Part shown: positions 11,852 through 23,297 of the stretch, one piece after another | How positions within the stretch are numbered: position 1 is the stretch's first letter | Layout of the letters: each line of letters starts with the position of its first letter | Assembly (NCBI GenBank): GCA_002118135.1 | Contig: BDIU01000066.1 | Coordinates: forward strand, 1 to 64,000 | Source of the DNA: Trebouxia sp. TZW2008 | Lineage: Eukaryota; Chlorophyta; Trebouxiophyceae; Trebouxiales; Trebouxiaceae | Direction of reading: 5' to 3' | DNA: 64,000 nucleotides | The notes under the pieces: generated by a model | The model's database searches: none | Told to the model about the DNA's origin: nothing | Seen by the model: only the letters and a program-made list of their open reading frames with translations | Translations under genes and position numbers: made by a program

Positions 11852-13139
11852 GTCATAGATCTTCAAGCCACACAGCAATGCAGTCTGCATGACGTTCATG
11901 TCTTGCATTGCCACGAGTGCTCTTGCTGTGTGGTTTGCCATGTGTACAAACAATGTCTGACTCAACAGCAACTTTGCTGTGTACTAATCCCAAGTTTTGG
12001 TTGTGGTGTAGCGTTTGTGAGCGTTTGTTGCTGCCAGGCACTTTCTTCCTGTTCACCTCTGTACCATCAAGCACCTAGCTATAGTCTAGCTTGATAGATT
12101 GTGTGTGCTCAACATAGCCTCAAGCTAAGTGCATATTGCACTGCTTGTCCCGTTTTTGATGTAGACATAGCCATAAGCTCTATAGAACAGATTTGCTGCT
12201 TGTGGCACTGTGTGCCACATGTGCTGTCCTTTGCTAAATATGAGCTGGCTTTCCAAATCGCTGAAGCCATTGTGCAGTGTATTGGCCATCTTTGTGGCTT
12301 GTGCTCATGCCCAGTCTTGACAATGTTTTAATGTTTCAGTTTTGATCATGCGCGCAATGGCACTCTTATGTCATGTCTTAGCCAGATTTGTACATCAATC
12401 AGAACGGCTTGAACGCATGTATGATCACACTGCTTCTGACCGTGCCAAAGCTGCATCACGAATGGACATGTTTTGGGCCTCTACAATTTGGCTTGTGACA
12501 TGGGGTGCGTATGGTGTCCCACTGTACATGTGTGACATAATGATTGTCAAGAAATCGGCCAGGGTGTGCTCACAGAACTTCGATCTGAGACACATGCAGA
12601 CATGTTCTACACATCACGGCTGTCATTCCAGTCTGACAGGGGGCAAGATTTGCACAGCTTGTCATGTTGTTCATTTACAGACTTTCAACAGGCTGAAATC
12701 ACGCAGGCAAACCCAAAATGTGTCCATAAACGAGTTCGTTCCTTCAGCACAAGTTGCAGACAGCAGCTGTGCTAAATGGACACATCTCATTGAAAATTCA
12801 AGTTCGAGGATGCTGTATACACCTAGTCAACTAAAAAGTTTCACCAGACCTTACCTTACGAAACTTGAAAAGCTGCACAGTGCTGCCAGGTCACAAACGT
12901 TTGCACAAGCAGTCCAGTAGCCAATGTCAATTCTTAATCTACAATTCTTTCGCAAAAAAAGATTGCAGCACCCAACACACCTGCCATACAACACCAGCTA
13001 CTGCATACACTTCCACCATACAATCCATTGGATTGAAAAATATTGAATTCAAAAAGTGAAGCAGCACCCATACAACAATACAGTACGTGTCCAAGCACCA
13101 TATACAAGGTCCAAGCACCATGTACAAGGCTCAACAACA
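11852..13139. other. no supported gene
   Basis: About 1.3 kb. Long open stretches occur on the plus strand (12342-12920) but show no family motif, no convincing splice pattern and the same TGCA-rich word use as introns. I treat it as the 3' flank of DUF2141 and of the minus-strand gene ending at 13140. Confidence 0.4.
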
Positions 13140-13790
13140 TTACATGCAGCCTGCAAGTGCCTGCATTGGCTGCTGCTTGCCAAGTCCCAGCAAGTCTAAC
13201 ATCTGTTGATGCACAAGGCCCTTCTGGTCAATCGGCAGACCTGACAATGTGCCACTTGTCAACATGTGCTGGATTTGCGCTACTTGCTCCTGAGTCGCTT
13301 GTGTCAGGTTCCTGCCTTTAATCTCTCCAGTGATGGCTGCAAACCGCAAATCCCTGCAATACGCACACATGCAATCAATATAGGAAGAGTTGGTGATGTG
13401 TCACTTGTCAACAAACGCTGGATTTGCGCTACTTGCTCCTGAGTTGCCGGTGTCAGGTTCCTGCCTTTGACCACTCCACTAATGGCTGCAAATCGCAAAT
13501 CCCTGCAACACGCACGCACTGAATCAACACAGGAAGACCTGATAATGGGCTGCTTGTCAACATGTGCTGAATTTGTGATACTTGCTCCTGAGTCGCTTGT
13601 GTCAAGTTCCTGCCCTTGATCTCCCCGGTGATGCCTGCAAATTGCAAATCCCTACAATATACACAAACTTGGATGTACTTATTGCAGCCTGTCAGGCATT
13701 GAACCAATGTGAAGCGCAAGCAGTTTCTGCCTTTGTGCTCTCCATGGACTGCAGCAACACGCAAATGCCTGCAATATGCACACACTTCTT
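13140..13790 (-). CDS. Unidentified gene: terminal exon plus upstream tandem exon copies
   Basis: A terminal minus-strand exon at 13353-13140 encodes DLRFAAITGEIKGRNLTQA, then TQEQVAQIQHMLTSG, then a tail ending in QPMQALAGCM and a stop. Upstream, three copies follow. Two are nearly full units with acceptors near 13502 and 13652, and one is a partial unit near 13769. Period is about 150 bp. The copies keep the acceptor (TGCAG or TGTAG), the same frame and the words KGRNLT-ATQEQV-QIQ. Both longer copies remain open throughout. I do not recognise the family. No start exon could be fixed upstream, although an open segment at 13943-13800 beginning MHVLEPCSKAYG might be one. It could be a gene with repeated exons, or one exon with decaying intronic copies. 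Confidence 0.5.
13140..13790 (-). repeat. tandem exon-plus-intron array, 3.7 copies of about 150 bp
   Basis: Units start near 13353, 13502, 13652 and 13769. Each contains GTCAGGTTCCTGCC(T/C)TT, GCTGGATTTGCGCTACTTGC-type blocks and CGCAAATCCCTGCAA on the plus strand. Divergence is low to moderate. Confidence 0.9.
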
Positions 13791-14394
13791 GCATGTACTG
13801 ATTGCACCCTGCCCAGAGAACGGACGCCGCAGCCTACGCAATTTCTCAGAGCTGCGTAAAGGCGTAGACTCTATGTATTCTTTTCTTTGGATTTCTGACG
13901 TCAACCTACCATACGCTTTTGAACAGGGCTCAAGCACATGCATTTCGACACTGTCGCGTATGTGTTTAGGTCAACTGAAGATAGTCAACAGCTATGAAGT
14001 CAGGTGCAAGGTGCTGTTCCATGGACCAGGAGATGTTGCTTATAGGTCAGGTCCGGATAGAGGATTGCCTGTTTACTGCATGCTTTCGGCGCTTGCAGAC
14101 CGCAGGTTTTGACAACACAGACGGTGCAGCTTCACCGAAAGCAGAGCCAGCCACAGATGCCATCAAACCTTGTAACTAATTGCTGTGATCCGATCCATAT
14201 GCATCAACTTTGGCATTGGTTAATGTCTTTGGATAGATACTCTTTTGCCCAAAATATGTAAACAGAGCATTGCCAAGGGATAAGCGTGATGGGGCTTGAT
14301 CTGGTCCCCACAGCCTGCTGACATAACCCTCTTCACCTTTGCAACCTTTTTTCATTATTGACAGAGTTGATTGGTCTTGCTTTCCCAAAAGGAA

Positions 14395-14765
14395 GGCCTT
14401 GCATTTCCTAGCACAGCTTGCTTGCTTTGCCCTTTCGCCTTTGTCAGCAAGCTCTGACATAGGTTTGTTGGTCTTGCTTTCTCCAAAGGAAAGTCTTTCT
14501 TGCCAAGAGGGACGACCAAGATAGTCTCTCAATGTCAGAGCTTGCTGACAACGAAGGACTGTCTTGACTTCTTGCCTTCCAAGAAGGACAGTCAAGAAAG
14601 TCCCTCATTGTCACCAAGCTTTGACATTGAGAGACTATCTTGGTCGTCCCTCTTGGAAAGAAAGACTTTCCTTTGGAGAAAGCAAGACCAACAAACCTAT
14701 GTCAGAGCTTGCTGACAAAGGCGAAAGGGCAAAGCAAGCAAGCTGTGCTGGGGAATGCAAGGCCT
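14395..14765. repeat. 371-bp fold-back (near-perfect inverted repeat, arms about 180 bp)
   Basis: Left arm about 14395-14575 and right arm about 14586-14765 are near-perfect reverse complements with a loop of only about 10 bp. Matching blocks include GCACAGCTTGCTTGCTTTGC, CTTTGTCAGCAAGCTCTGAC and AAGTCTTTCTT-CCAAGAGGG. Both arms are open in the same relative frame (the peptide word MSELADKGERAKQASC can be read from either arm on opposite strands). No transposase or clear target duplication was seen. It may be a fold-back transposon/MITE, a hairpin RNA precursor or a recent inverted duplication. Confidence 0.85.
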
Positions 14766-14877
14766 GAACATGCACAAGTTGATGAAGTTCTGGTCAGACC
14801 TATCCCCGAATGCATGATGTTCATCAGGTCTTGACAAGAAAGGAAGAGCTGGTCATGAGCATGCAAGGGCTAATGAT

Positions 14878-14945
14878 GAATGCTAACGCCACTGCTCAAT
14901 GCTGATGCTGGTGCTGATGCTGACGCTAATGCTGACTCTCATGCA
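14878..14945 (+). repeat. short GCTGATGCTGA-type tandem repeat
   Basis: Imperfect 6-bp units (GATGCT, GACGCT, AATGCT) run for about 50 bp between the fold-back and the dNK stop codon. Confidence 0.6.
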
Positions 14946-15037
14946 AGGGCTTAGACTGCTTGCATTGGGCCTTTCTGCTCGCTGTATTGCAGCCATTTTC
15001 AGTATCCAAGCCTAAACAAGAATGCCAGTGCAGGTGC

Positions 15038-18000
15038 TCACCCTTCCTTCTTTGCCCTCACAGCCTTCACAAACTCAAAGTAGGCCTTGACTTGCGCTGC
15101 ATACTCGTCACGCGCAGCAAAGTCTCTCGCCATGTCAATTTCCTTGTCGTAGTCCAGCACCAATGTTGGGACGCCATCAATGAACCTTGGCATGCCTGGT
15201 GAATGGGAGCTGTTCAGGTACATCACCTGCAACCGTACCACCATCTCAAGATGCTACTTTGCCTTTGAGCCAAGCTCGATCATGGTGTCAACCAAAACCA
15301 GTGGATCAGATCAATCTCCTTGTCGTAACCTACAGCCAGCAAAACGCCAGTGAATTCAAGCTAATTCATCATTCTGTCACGTCAAATCAGTGCGGCATGT
15401 CAGTCTCCTTGTCAATAGCCCAAAAACAATATTAGGACACCGTCAATGAATCTTGGCATGCCTGGTGAATAGGAGCTGGTATATCAGGTATATCACCTGC
15501 AGACAGCATGTCATTCAAGAGTAAGAGCTGCCTTACATGTGTGGTAAGCTTGACAATGGTGTCAGCTGTGTAATGACCAGTGATGCTGCTGGTGCTAACT
15601 TTGCAGATGCATACAATCACTCACACATGGCTGCATTACTGTAACTGCTACAGGTTGATATGTTGGGTCTGTGCAGTGTGCTGATGCTTGCAATCAAGCT
15701 GATAAAATCAAGCTAATCCAATCAAGCTGTTGCACGCAATCAAATTCTGTCTAGCTGTTGGTAGTGATGTACACATCAAACATGCCTTATGACATCGTGA
15801 TTGTTTTTGACACATGTAACAAGTGTGTTACATGTATTGATAGTCGCTGTCAACAAATCCGCAGGGACTGAAGCCTGATGACTTGCACGTAGACCAGCAT
15901 GACTGCAATGCGTGCAATGGTGCTAAGGACGCAATTGTGGAACACAATCCAAACTTCAACCAAGCAGGCAGTTCAAGGGCAGGAAGTCCAGAAAAGCTCT
16001 GACCTTGCCCTGGATTGCTGGAGGCTCTTGGACCGCATGCAAGTCCTAATTCTGTCGCAACTTGCCCAGAACATCAGGCAGCACCTGCCCCTGACAGGTG
16101 TAATCAGAAGGAGAGAACATGACTGCAATGCATGCATCGTTGCTGATGACAGTTTCACGCAGTTCACAGGGAGAAACTCTGACCTTGCCCTGGATAGCTG
16201 GAGGTTCTTGAACAGCGTGCAAGTCCACATTCTGCCGCATCTTGCCCAGAACATCAGGCAGACTCTGCCCCTGACAAGTGTAGTCAGAAGCTGGGAAAGG
16301 GGGCGGCGTCCATAGCTTAGGCAGCTTGAGCCAGTCCTCATGCTTCTGATGCAGCTGCTGTAAGTATTCCAAGCTGACGCCAGCCTCTTCAGCGCGTTTT
16401 CTGCGCTTGAGTCTGGTCATGCAAATGTCTGGTGTCGCCCGCAGGTAGATGAATCCATCAGGAACTAGAGTTGGGGATGCTTGCACAACAGGATCAAACC
16501 TGGGAGGCATAAAAGGTGATTAGACTTGGGTGCAGCATGGAGAGCATTTGTGATCTGAAGCAATGATGACTGCCAATCGTGGTTCAAGTTGTAAGAGCTT
16601 GATCATTGGAACTAAGTAAGCACATATGACAGTCTTAACATCAATGCTGGCGGTGTTCAAGCATGTTGTTACTTAGTTTCATGGTGCCAAGGTCAAGCTG
16701 TTGGCATGAGTAAGGACAGAAGTGTGGGGACATACCAATGACATGTCTTGCGCAAACACAGTCGTGCTGCCAAAAACCAACCAACTGACAAGACAGGTCG
16801 CTGCTACTGTGCAAATGCAAGAGAACAGTGCAAGCATGGAAACTTGCGGAGGCACAGTGAATGCGACATTGCCTCACAAGAAGCTTACCATGAGTCATAG
16901 ATATTGAGCTCGAGGTCAGACATGTACTTTGACTCATGTACAGCTCTGACAAAAACCATGCGATCACTGAACACAGATCGCTCCAGAAGCCTGAACGGTC
17001 GCTCTCCTTGCTGCGTTTCCTTTTCCTGTAGACAAAAGAATGGCTCAAAATGTTATTGAGACTGCATACGCTGAAGTGTGACTCAATCTACTATGCCCAC
17101 CCCTGGAAACAGCTGTGCCACGGTTGTAAACAAAATGCACGCACATTTTCAGTGCGTGTATTGGATTTTGTTTGCAAATTGGATGCGTTGGCAGGATATC
17201 AAGCAGTAGCATGCTGAAAAGGGTGTGCTTACATGTAATTAGAGTCAGCAAATCCAGGCATGTTTGCACATCATGGACCACATGCAACTCAGCAGAAGCT
17301 ACAAAAAGCAACAAGTGGCAATACCAGCTACCTGCATCATTCGTGTCACAAAGACATAGTTCTGGAAAGTGTACGCATAGCGCTCCGGCTGCTCATAGAA
17401 CGCATCTAGGATGTTATGTGATCCCACGCCAACACTCTGCCATCTATCCACTGGTTCTGGCACCACCTGCAAAGACAAAGGTGCTGCTCAGAACAGGCTG
17501 AAAGCTTGACTGTGCTCATGCTTTGAAAGTAGCAAGAACCCAAGCCCATGCTGCTGGTATGCACACAGTGACTGGTTGTGTGCATGCAATCACTATGAAG
17601 CTAAAGCAGGGTTAAGCAGTCAGTTGAGGTCTGATGAACAGATGATGTTTGATGGCAGGCAGAACAGAAAGCAGCAAGAGCCCAAGCCCATGCGGCTGGC
17701 ATGCACACAATGACTGGTTGTGTGCATGCAATAAGTATGGGTAAGTATGGGTAACTGCATTGAGCAGTGCTTGCATTCACGTAGGTTAAGCAGCATCTTT
17801 AGCTGCTATAACCAGTGTCAGCAAAAGGTGCCTGATCAATCAGGCATGCTGTGGGCAAGTGCACTGCTTACACAAGCAACAAAAAATAGAGCAACAAAAG
17901 CAACAAGATTGCAGAAACAGAAGCAGCACACCTCAAGCAAGCCATCAAGCTCAGGATGGCCCTGGGCAACCCAGTTGAGGAATGTGCTTTTGCCAGCGCT

Positions 18001-18886
18001 GATGTTTCCCTCAACGCACAGTGTAACGCGTGAGGGCTGCTGACTGGTACTTGGGCCCCCTGCCTCTGCAAGCTCTTGATCTACCTTCTCTTTGATGTCT
18101 GTGGCAATAATTGTGCAGTGGTGTGGCCTGATTCCAACTTTGTTCTGCAACAGCAAATTACTGTAACTCGAGCGCGTTTCAAGGGCAAATCCAAGTCAAA
18201 ATTGCTACCTTCTGCCACACACTGGCAGGCACACAAGCAACGTTTGATGTGCGCTGCAATGCAATGAATGCGCAGAAGGTGCTGACAGTCCCAACCTGCA
18301 AGTAGCGCTTGAGAGCTATTTTGTCTTCTCTGTGATCCACCTTGTAAACTTCCTTGAGTTTAGCGACACTAGAGTGGCCAGTCTTCAGCAACAGCTGCTC
18401 ATTCTTTGGGCCAACGCCTTGAATCATTCGAAGGTCTGTATTGCTCGCTGATTCCTTTGACTGACTTTCTCGCAGTTTGCGGCCTGGACGCCTGTCAGCC
18501 TTGACTGCTTTTGTCGTTACTGAGGGCGTCGGCGTTGCTGCCTGTTCTGGCTTCGATATTTCGGTACTGTTGTCGCTTTTACTGGAAAAGCCAGCATGTT
18601 GTCTAGAAGAAAGCCCTCTGTTCGCTGGCCGGTCTCGGATGGGCTCGTTTACCAGTGCGGCGACACTTTCGCGCCGCGCCGTACTAGACGCAGTGCGACG
18701 AGCAAGATGGGGCATGAAGGTCTGGTTGATCAAGTTAGGAGCTGAAAAGGACATTTGTTGAAGACGCTGCGTCGGCAGCAAAGAGTTCTTTGCAAAAGGT
18801 CCGGCCATTCTGAAGGAGCCTTGCAGATCTGCGTGAAAAGCTTTAAGAGCGGTCAAAACAGTCAGGCGGCAGGCCCGGCGCGTCAT
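15038..18886 (-). CDS. dNK: Deoxynucleoside kinase (plant dNK type)
   Basis: Phosphorylates deoxyribonucleosides using ATP for salvage of dNTP precursors. Exons (minus): 18886-18296, 18144-17932, 17466-17332, 17025-16889, 16499-16184, 15226-15038, all in phase. Length is 526 aa from 18886 or 500 aa from the Met at 18808. The N-terminal third is basic and Ser/Thr-rich, as in an organelle transit peptide. A helix-hairpin-helix-like segment [14 protein letters not shown] follows, as in the Arabidopsis enzyme. The kinase domain then shows a P-loop (GNISAGKST), [10 protein letters not shown], the [11 protein letters not shown] nucleoside-binding motif, [14 protein letters not shown], the Arg-rich [13 protein letters not shown] and a C-terminal [16 protein letters not shown]. 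All key residues look intact. Introns next to exons 5 and 6 carry copies of the exon edges. It is divergent from CMS1. Confidence 0.93.
15255..15505 (-). repeat. copies of dNK exon 6 5' edge in the upstream intron
   Basis: The exon-6 edge (plus strand 15140-15230: CTCCTTGTCGTA..., TGAACCTTGGCATGCCTGGTGAA..., TCACCTGCA) recurs clearly at 15400-15502, including ATCTTGGCATGCCTGGTGAA and TATCACCTGCA. A weaker copy lies at about 15260-15345. Confidence 0.85.
15975..16115 (-). repeat. copy of dNK exon 5 3' edge in the downstream intron
   Basis: Segment 15985-16112 repeats 16170-16295 with shared blocks GCTCTGACCTTGCCCTGGAT, TTGCCCAGAACATCAGGCAG and TCTGCCCCTGACA (with changes). The unit is about 185 bp and contains the donor site. 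Confidence 0.9.
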
Positions 18887-19193
18887 ACACCTGACATACC
18901 GAGCTGCCCGAGGAGCAGAGTTTGACTTTAGACGCAACACGGGGAAAGGGCCAGGCCTTGTCACTGCCCTACTTTCTTTCAGCCACTCTCTGAGAAGAAG
19001 ATGCGCGGCTGCACAAGCAAAAATTCCGACACCTGTTCCGACATAGCCGCTGGCGTTTCGTCTGCTTGTGGGTGCGTGTGTGCGAGGCTGTACAGTTTGA
19101 AGCTGCTTCCCTGCGTGATTGCAGTGTTCTGCACCTCCAATCTGCATAACAGCGACCGATCTTGCTTTCGACAGTCAATCCCAATCACAAGCT
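18887..19193. promoter_or_regulatory. divergent 5' region, dNK and CMS1
   Basis: About 310 bp separate the two starts. No motif recognised. It probably contains both promoters, judged by position only. Confidence 0.35.
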
Positions 19194-21134
19194 ATGCCAG
19201 CATCAGAAGTTCACAGCAGACGGCCAGCGAAAAAGCGGGCGAGACCTCCAGCAGCTAAGGAAACGCCGGGTAGGTGCCCTGCTCATCGCCAACCTCATCG
19301 GCGGCATTCTTGAATGCTGAAGCTAGCGACAGATTTTGCATGTGGTTGCAGGTGGTGACGACGACGATTTTGCTCACTTAGCAGTGCAGCAAGGCGACAT
19401 ATCGGCCGACTCCTCGGAAGAGCAAGCCGACGCCGCATTTGAGGAGCTTGCAGATCTTTCGGAAGCTCCTCAACAAGCACAAGCAATCCCTAAGCCGCGA
19501 AAACAAGTAAGGCAGCCTGAGGTTGTCGTCAAGGTTTGACAAAGTGTCTGACCAATTGTGAGCATCCTTTGCAGAAGAAGAGAAAGAGCAACACAGCATA
19601 CCAGGATGCGCAAGCAGCAGCTGCAGAGGTAACTGACCGCAGCCCTGAGGGACAGGCACGATGGCTCTTGGACAGCTACAAGAAGGCTATGGGCGAAACT
19701 TTTCTTGAGGAAGAGGCGCTGACAGGTACCAGTATGCTGCCAGCTATGAACATAGTGATCATTCTGACAATTTCTAGAAGATGTGCTGAATATGTGTGGC
19801 ACAAGTCATGTCCCGCCAGGCCAGTTTGTGCACGGCGTCACAAACTTGGTGTGACAGTGCTGTCAGAGATTACACCTTGCAAAGCCTGGCAGGATCGCAA
19901 CTGCAGCAGCTGCCAGGCAACATCTGTCTGGCATGGCTGAGGGTAACAACGTTGCTGCTGTCTCAACCATGGCAAGTGTGCATGAGCAGCGATGCATTTT
20001 GAAGCTGTCGCAGGAACCATGACAATGCAGCTGTTGCTGGAATGCAGGAGATTGTGTCCTTCACCTTTCAGGTCATGGATCTCCAGAAAGTCAGCTGAAA
20101 TCTGCCATTCCTGACTGGCAAAAGGCCTTTTGTGACAGCCCTGGGAGGTCAGCTGGGCAGCCAACATGCTTGCTGATTTCTGCTGCTGCTCTAGGGGCTA
20201 TTGCAATGATGAAAAGTTTTCCCACCTTCAATAAGGTCAGCATCGCGTAAATACAATATTTTGCATAACATGCAGCAAAGTAAATGTCTACTGATACCAA
20301 AGAAGCAGTGATCAAGAGCCTGCAGTCCTTCAGCAGGGTCATCATTACGTTGGTGTGAGTGCGCTGTGCCTGGTCTCCACAACATTGACAAGGAAGCAAG
20401 TTGTGCACCCATGGCAACGTAGCAAACCGCTCAGTGTAGCAGTTGCAGACAAGCTTGTGCTGTTTTTTCTTTTGCAAATGCGCTGCTTTGGAAGGAGCCT
20501 GCGTTGCATAAGTTCATCGTGTCGCAGCTGTGTAGCTTGGCCCCGCAACTTTCACGCAGGCATGACTCATGCATGCTGGGTTTATGTATACAACAATTTC
20601 AAGTGATATCTGTCACTTCAGGCTTGCCGCATAGCCAAGCTATTTGCCAAGCACCTCAAGGTGGGAGAACAGCAGGAGTATCTGCAGCAGCATCCCATCT
20701 GCGTTGCAGCAGGCACTCCCAACCGGCTATGCAAACTAGCAGACATTGAGGCACTGCAGTTGAGCCAGCTCAGATACATCATTCTAGATGTGTCTCAAGA
20801 TGCAAAGCAAAGGTTAGTGTGCTTAACATGCAAGCTGCCAGATGATTGCAAGCATTCACTTGTTGTCAGCATGGCTTTTGTAAGCACACAAACGTCTCTT
20901 TATTTCCGGTGTGTGTGCTGGCAGTCATTGTCAAGTGACTGTCTGTGCAAGGTGCTTGCAATTGGCAATGCTGTTGTGAACCACATTGTGCATACGCGCA
21001 GGACCATTCTGGACCTACCAGAAACAAACAAGGATTTCTGGGCCCTCTTTAGCAGACACTGTCAGCATCGGCTGCGAAAAGGGCTCACCAAAATTTGTCT
21101 AATGAGAGGATTCAAGCCAGACACAACACATTGA
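19194..21134 (+). CDS. CMSS1: CMS1-like ribosomal small-subunit biogenesis protein
   Basis: Nucleolar protein of the CMS1/CMSS1 family, related to DEAD-box helicases but lacking their full motif set and linked to small-subunit processing. Six exons (19194-19269, 19352-19506, 19575-19725, 20072-20235, 20622-20812, 21002-21134) join in phase to 289 aa. The N-terminus is basic and then acidic (ADSSEEQADAAFEELADL). The family core follows: PTCLLISAAALGAIAMMKS, then CRIAKLFAKHLK, ICVAAGTPNRLCKL and LRYIILDVSQDAK-R, the degenerate helicase-like GTPGR and DxSxxDxK words of CMS1, then an end FWALFSRHCQHRL. The start is the first Met of an open exon that gives a nuclear-type basic N-terminus (RRPAKKRARP). 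It is divergent from dNK. Confidence 0.88.
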
Positions 21135-22076
21135 TTGCAGAATCCGCAGGCAAAGGCATTGTGAAGCCCATGCAAGCATAGAAATGAATTGGAGCCCATA
21201 TGTTGCAATATTCCTATGGGATAGTGGCTGATCACAAGCATTGGCAGGCACAGTGCCCGTGTGACGATGTATGGCTGTGGGCAGGCATTATCACAATGTT
21301 TGATGTTCTGCATTCAGCGCAATTGAATCAATCTGAGCATGCCAGCGCTGCTGCTTCAGCGCTTCAGACAGTGCCTGTGCATCCATTAGCCATGCAGCAG
21401 TAACCGTTCTATGCTGGTGCACATGGGAGTTGAAGGAGTTGAGTGGCTCCAGCTTCTTGAAACAGGAGAAGGCAATGTTAGACGCCGACCTTGTAACAGT
21501 ACAACAATTGCCTTGTCTTCTGTGCACAGATGTGGCTGTATGCTCAGAGGCAAATTGTCCCACAACAACTGAAAAGTATCAATATCAATGAAATCACCCT
21601 TGCTTTTGTCATGCTACGACCCCAAGACTTTGCAGCATCAGACGAAAGCTTTGCCGTTGCATGCCATACTGTGCCTCTGTTGCAGCCAAGGTGTCCATGC
21701 CACACGCAGCTATGCCACCTCGCCTTGCCACCTCATATGCGAAAGGCCAGCAAGGTTACACATCATGGGAGACACGTGAGTCCCAGCTGAGGTTTACATG
21801 ACTGATTTCTACACAACTTCATCCCCTCGCAACTGCATGTCTAAGGCTTGATAATTATTACATGAGACGCGCCACTGATACTCGCACTGGTTGTCGAAGT
21901 CTTGGGCAGCTTCCAAGCGCGCCGTTAGCCGCGAGCTGGCTATCTAGCGTGTGTTGCGAGCGCTCGAGCGGTGTTAAGTTGACATGCTAGACCGGTCGTT
22001 TGCATCCGCGTCAGCTCGTTGGTTGCAAGGCGCTTGCGTTTGAGTCGAAAGCTTCTCAAAATTTGCATACAGCATC
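21135..22076. other. intergenic, no supported gene
   Basis: Holds the CMS1 3' flank and the leader of the CRAL-TRIO gene. Short open frames on both strands around 21290-21790 have no recognisable motifs. The GC-richer 21860-22076 part is probably the promoter and 5' UTR of the next gene. Confidence 0.35.
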
Positions 22077-23297
22077 ATGGTCGCGGTCCATCCCAAGCCG
22101 GATGAGCTCGAACAGCTTAGATCAGCGATCGAGCCACAGTTATCTGAGTGCTCTGCGGCGACCCAAAAGTGGTGCACCAGCAACACCCTAAAACGCTATT
22201 TGGTTGCCAGAGGCTGGAACGTTGCCAAAGCCTCAGCCATGTTGCGTGCGACGTTGACCTGGAGAGAGCAGTACCAACCTGAGAATATCACCTGGTCAGA
22301 AATTGAGCACAACGCATCCACAGGCAGACTGGAGCTTCTTGACAGCACTGACTCGCTTGGCAGGTTGGTTCAAAATGTGCAGCATGTCAAAGCCTCGCTC
22401 ACGAACACTTGCAGTAAGAGCCCAAGGCAGGCTTGCACCACTGCACTTTTGTTCTGCAGACCCTGGAGTGATCTCAATCTCAACTGCATGCTAGATCTCA
22501 ATGTCTGACAGTGTTTCCTATATCTGCCACAGGCCTGTGGTCCTCATGCGACTCCGCAACAAGATGGCGCCCAGTGACAATGAGCATCAGCTAAGATTTC
22601 TGGTGTATACGCTAGAAAGAGCTTGCGACTTGGCTGATCAATCAGGTACATGCTTGCAATGCAAGCTGTTGCCCTTGTGGCAAAACTCTGCAGGCAATGC
22701 TCAACGTGCTGCATGACTCATCAGCTGCATGGATCGGCTTGCGTTGCTCACTCCTACCATGTCTGCTCAACAACTCTCACTGAGACAGACAAAGGCAAAC
22801 ACAGCAGCACCAGCAGTATGTTTCTCCTTGCAGCTTTGTATAAAGCTCAACAAGGCAGTAACGCATGTTCCTAAACTGTCCAGGCAGTGCTCAACAGGCT
22901 GCTCATGTTTGCAGGAGCAGAAAAGATGTCATGGCTTCTCGAAATGGAAGGGTATTCTCCAAAGAACTCGCCTCCCTTCGCGGTCACCAAGTCAGCAATC
23001 ACCGTTTTGCAAAACCACTACCCTGAGAGGCTGGGACATGCCGTACTTGTGAAGCCACCCTGCATATTTAATTTGGCCTGGAATGCATTCTACCCATTCC
23101 TTGACAGAGATACCCGCTCCAAGATTATTTTTGTGAAATGTGGCGTGGATGTCGTCAAATCTTTGAAGGGCGTGCTGGATTTGGCTAGCATTGACAGAAA
23201 TATGGGAGGCTTGAGGAATGGCGAATTTGATTTAGCACAGTATAGGGAGCGCATGATCAAGCTTCAGGGTAGGCAGCAAAATCAATCACAAAGGTGA
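22077..23297 (+). CDS. CRAL-TRIO (Sec14-like) lipid-transfer protein
   Basis: Sec14-type protein that would bind and exchange phospholipids such as phosphatidylinositol at membranes. Three exons (22077-22363, 22533-22645, 22915-23297) give 260 aa in phase. The CRAL-TRIO N domain is seen in exon 1 (KRYLVARGWNVAKASAMLRA, then TWREQYQPENI). The lipid-binding domain spans exons 2 and 3: RPVVLMRLRN, SWLLEMEGYSPKNSPP, then NHYPERLGHAVLVKPPCIFN, FLDRDTRSKIIFVK. Size is typical of a stand-alone plant Sec14-like protein with no GOLD domain. The C-terminal end is read straight to the stop. A further splice at the AGG/GTAGGC site near 23268 is possible and would change the last nine residues. Confidence 0.9.

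Noticed and set aside
12342..12920. 192-aa plus-strand open frame
   Set aside because: No family motif, no compositional shift and no good splice pattern. Long chance frames are common in this sequence because stop codons are scarce in its TGCA-rich words.
14176..14767. Two opposite-strand ORFs sharing ALTLRDYLGRPSW
   Set aside because: They are the two arms of the fold-back read in opposite directions. No sign that the peptide is a real protein.
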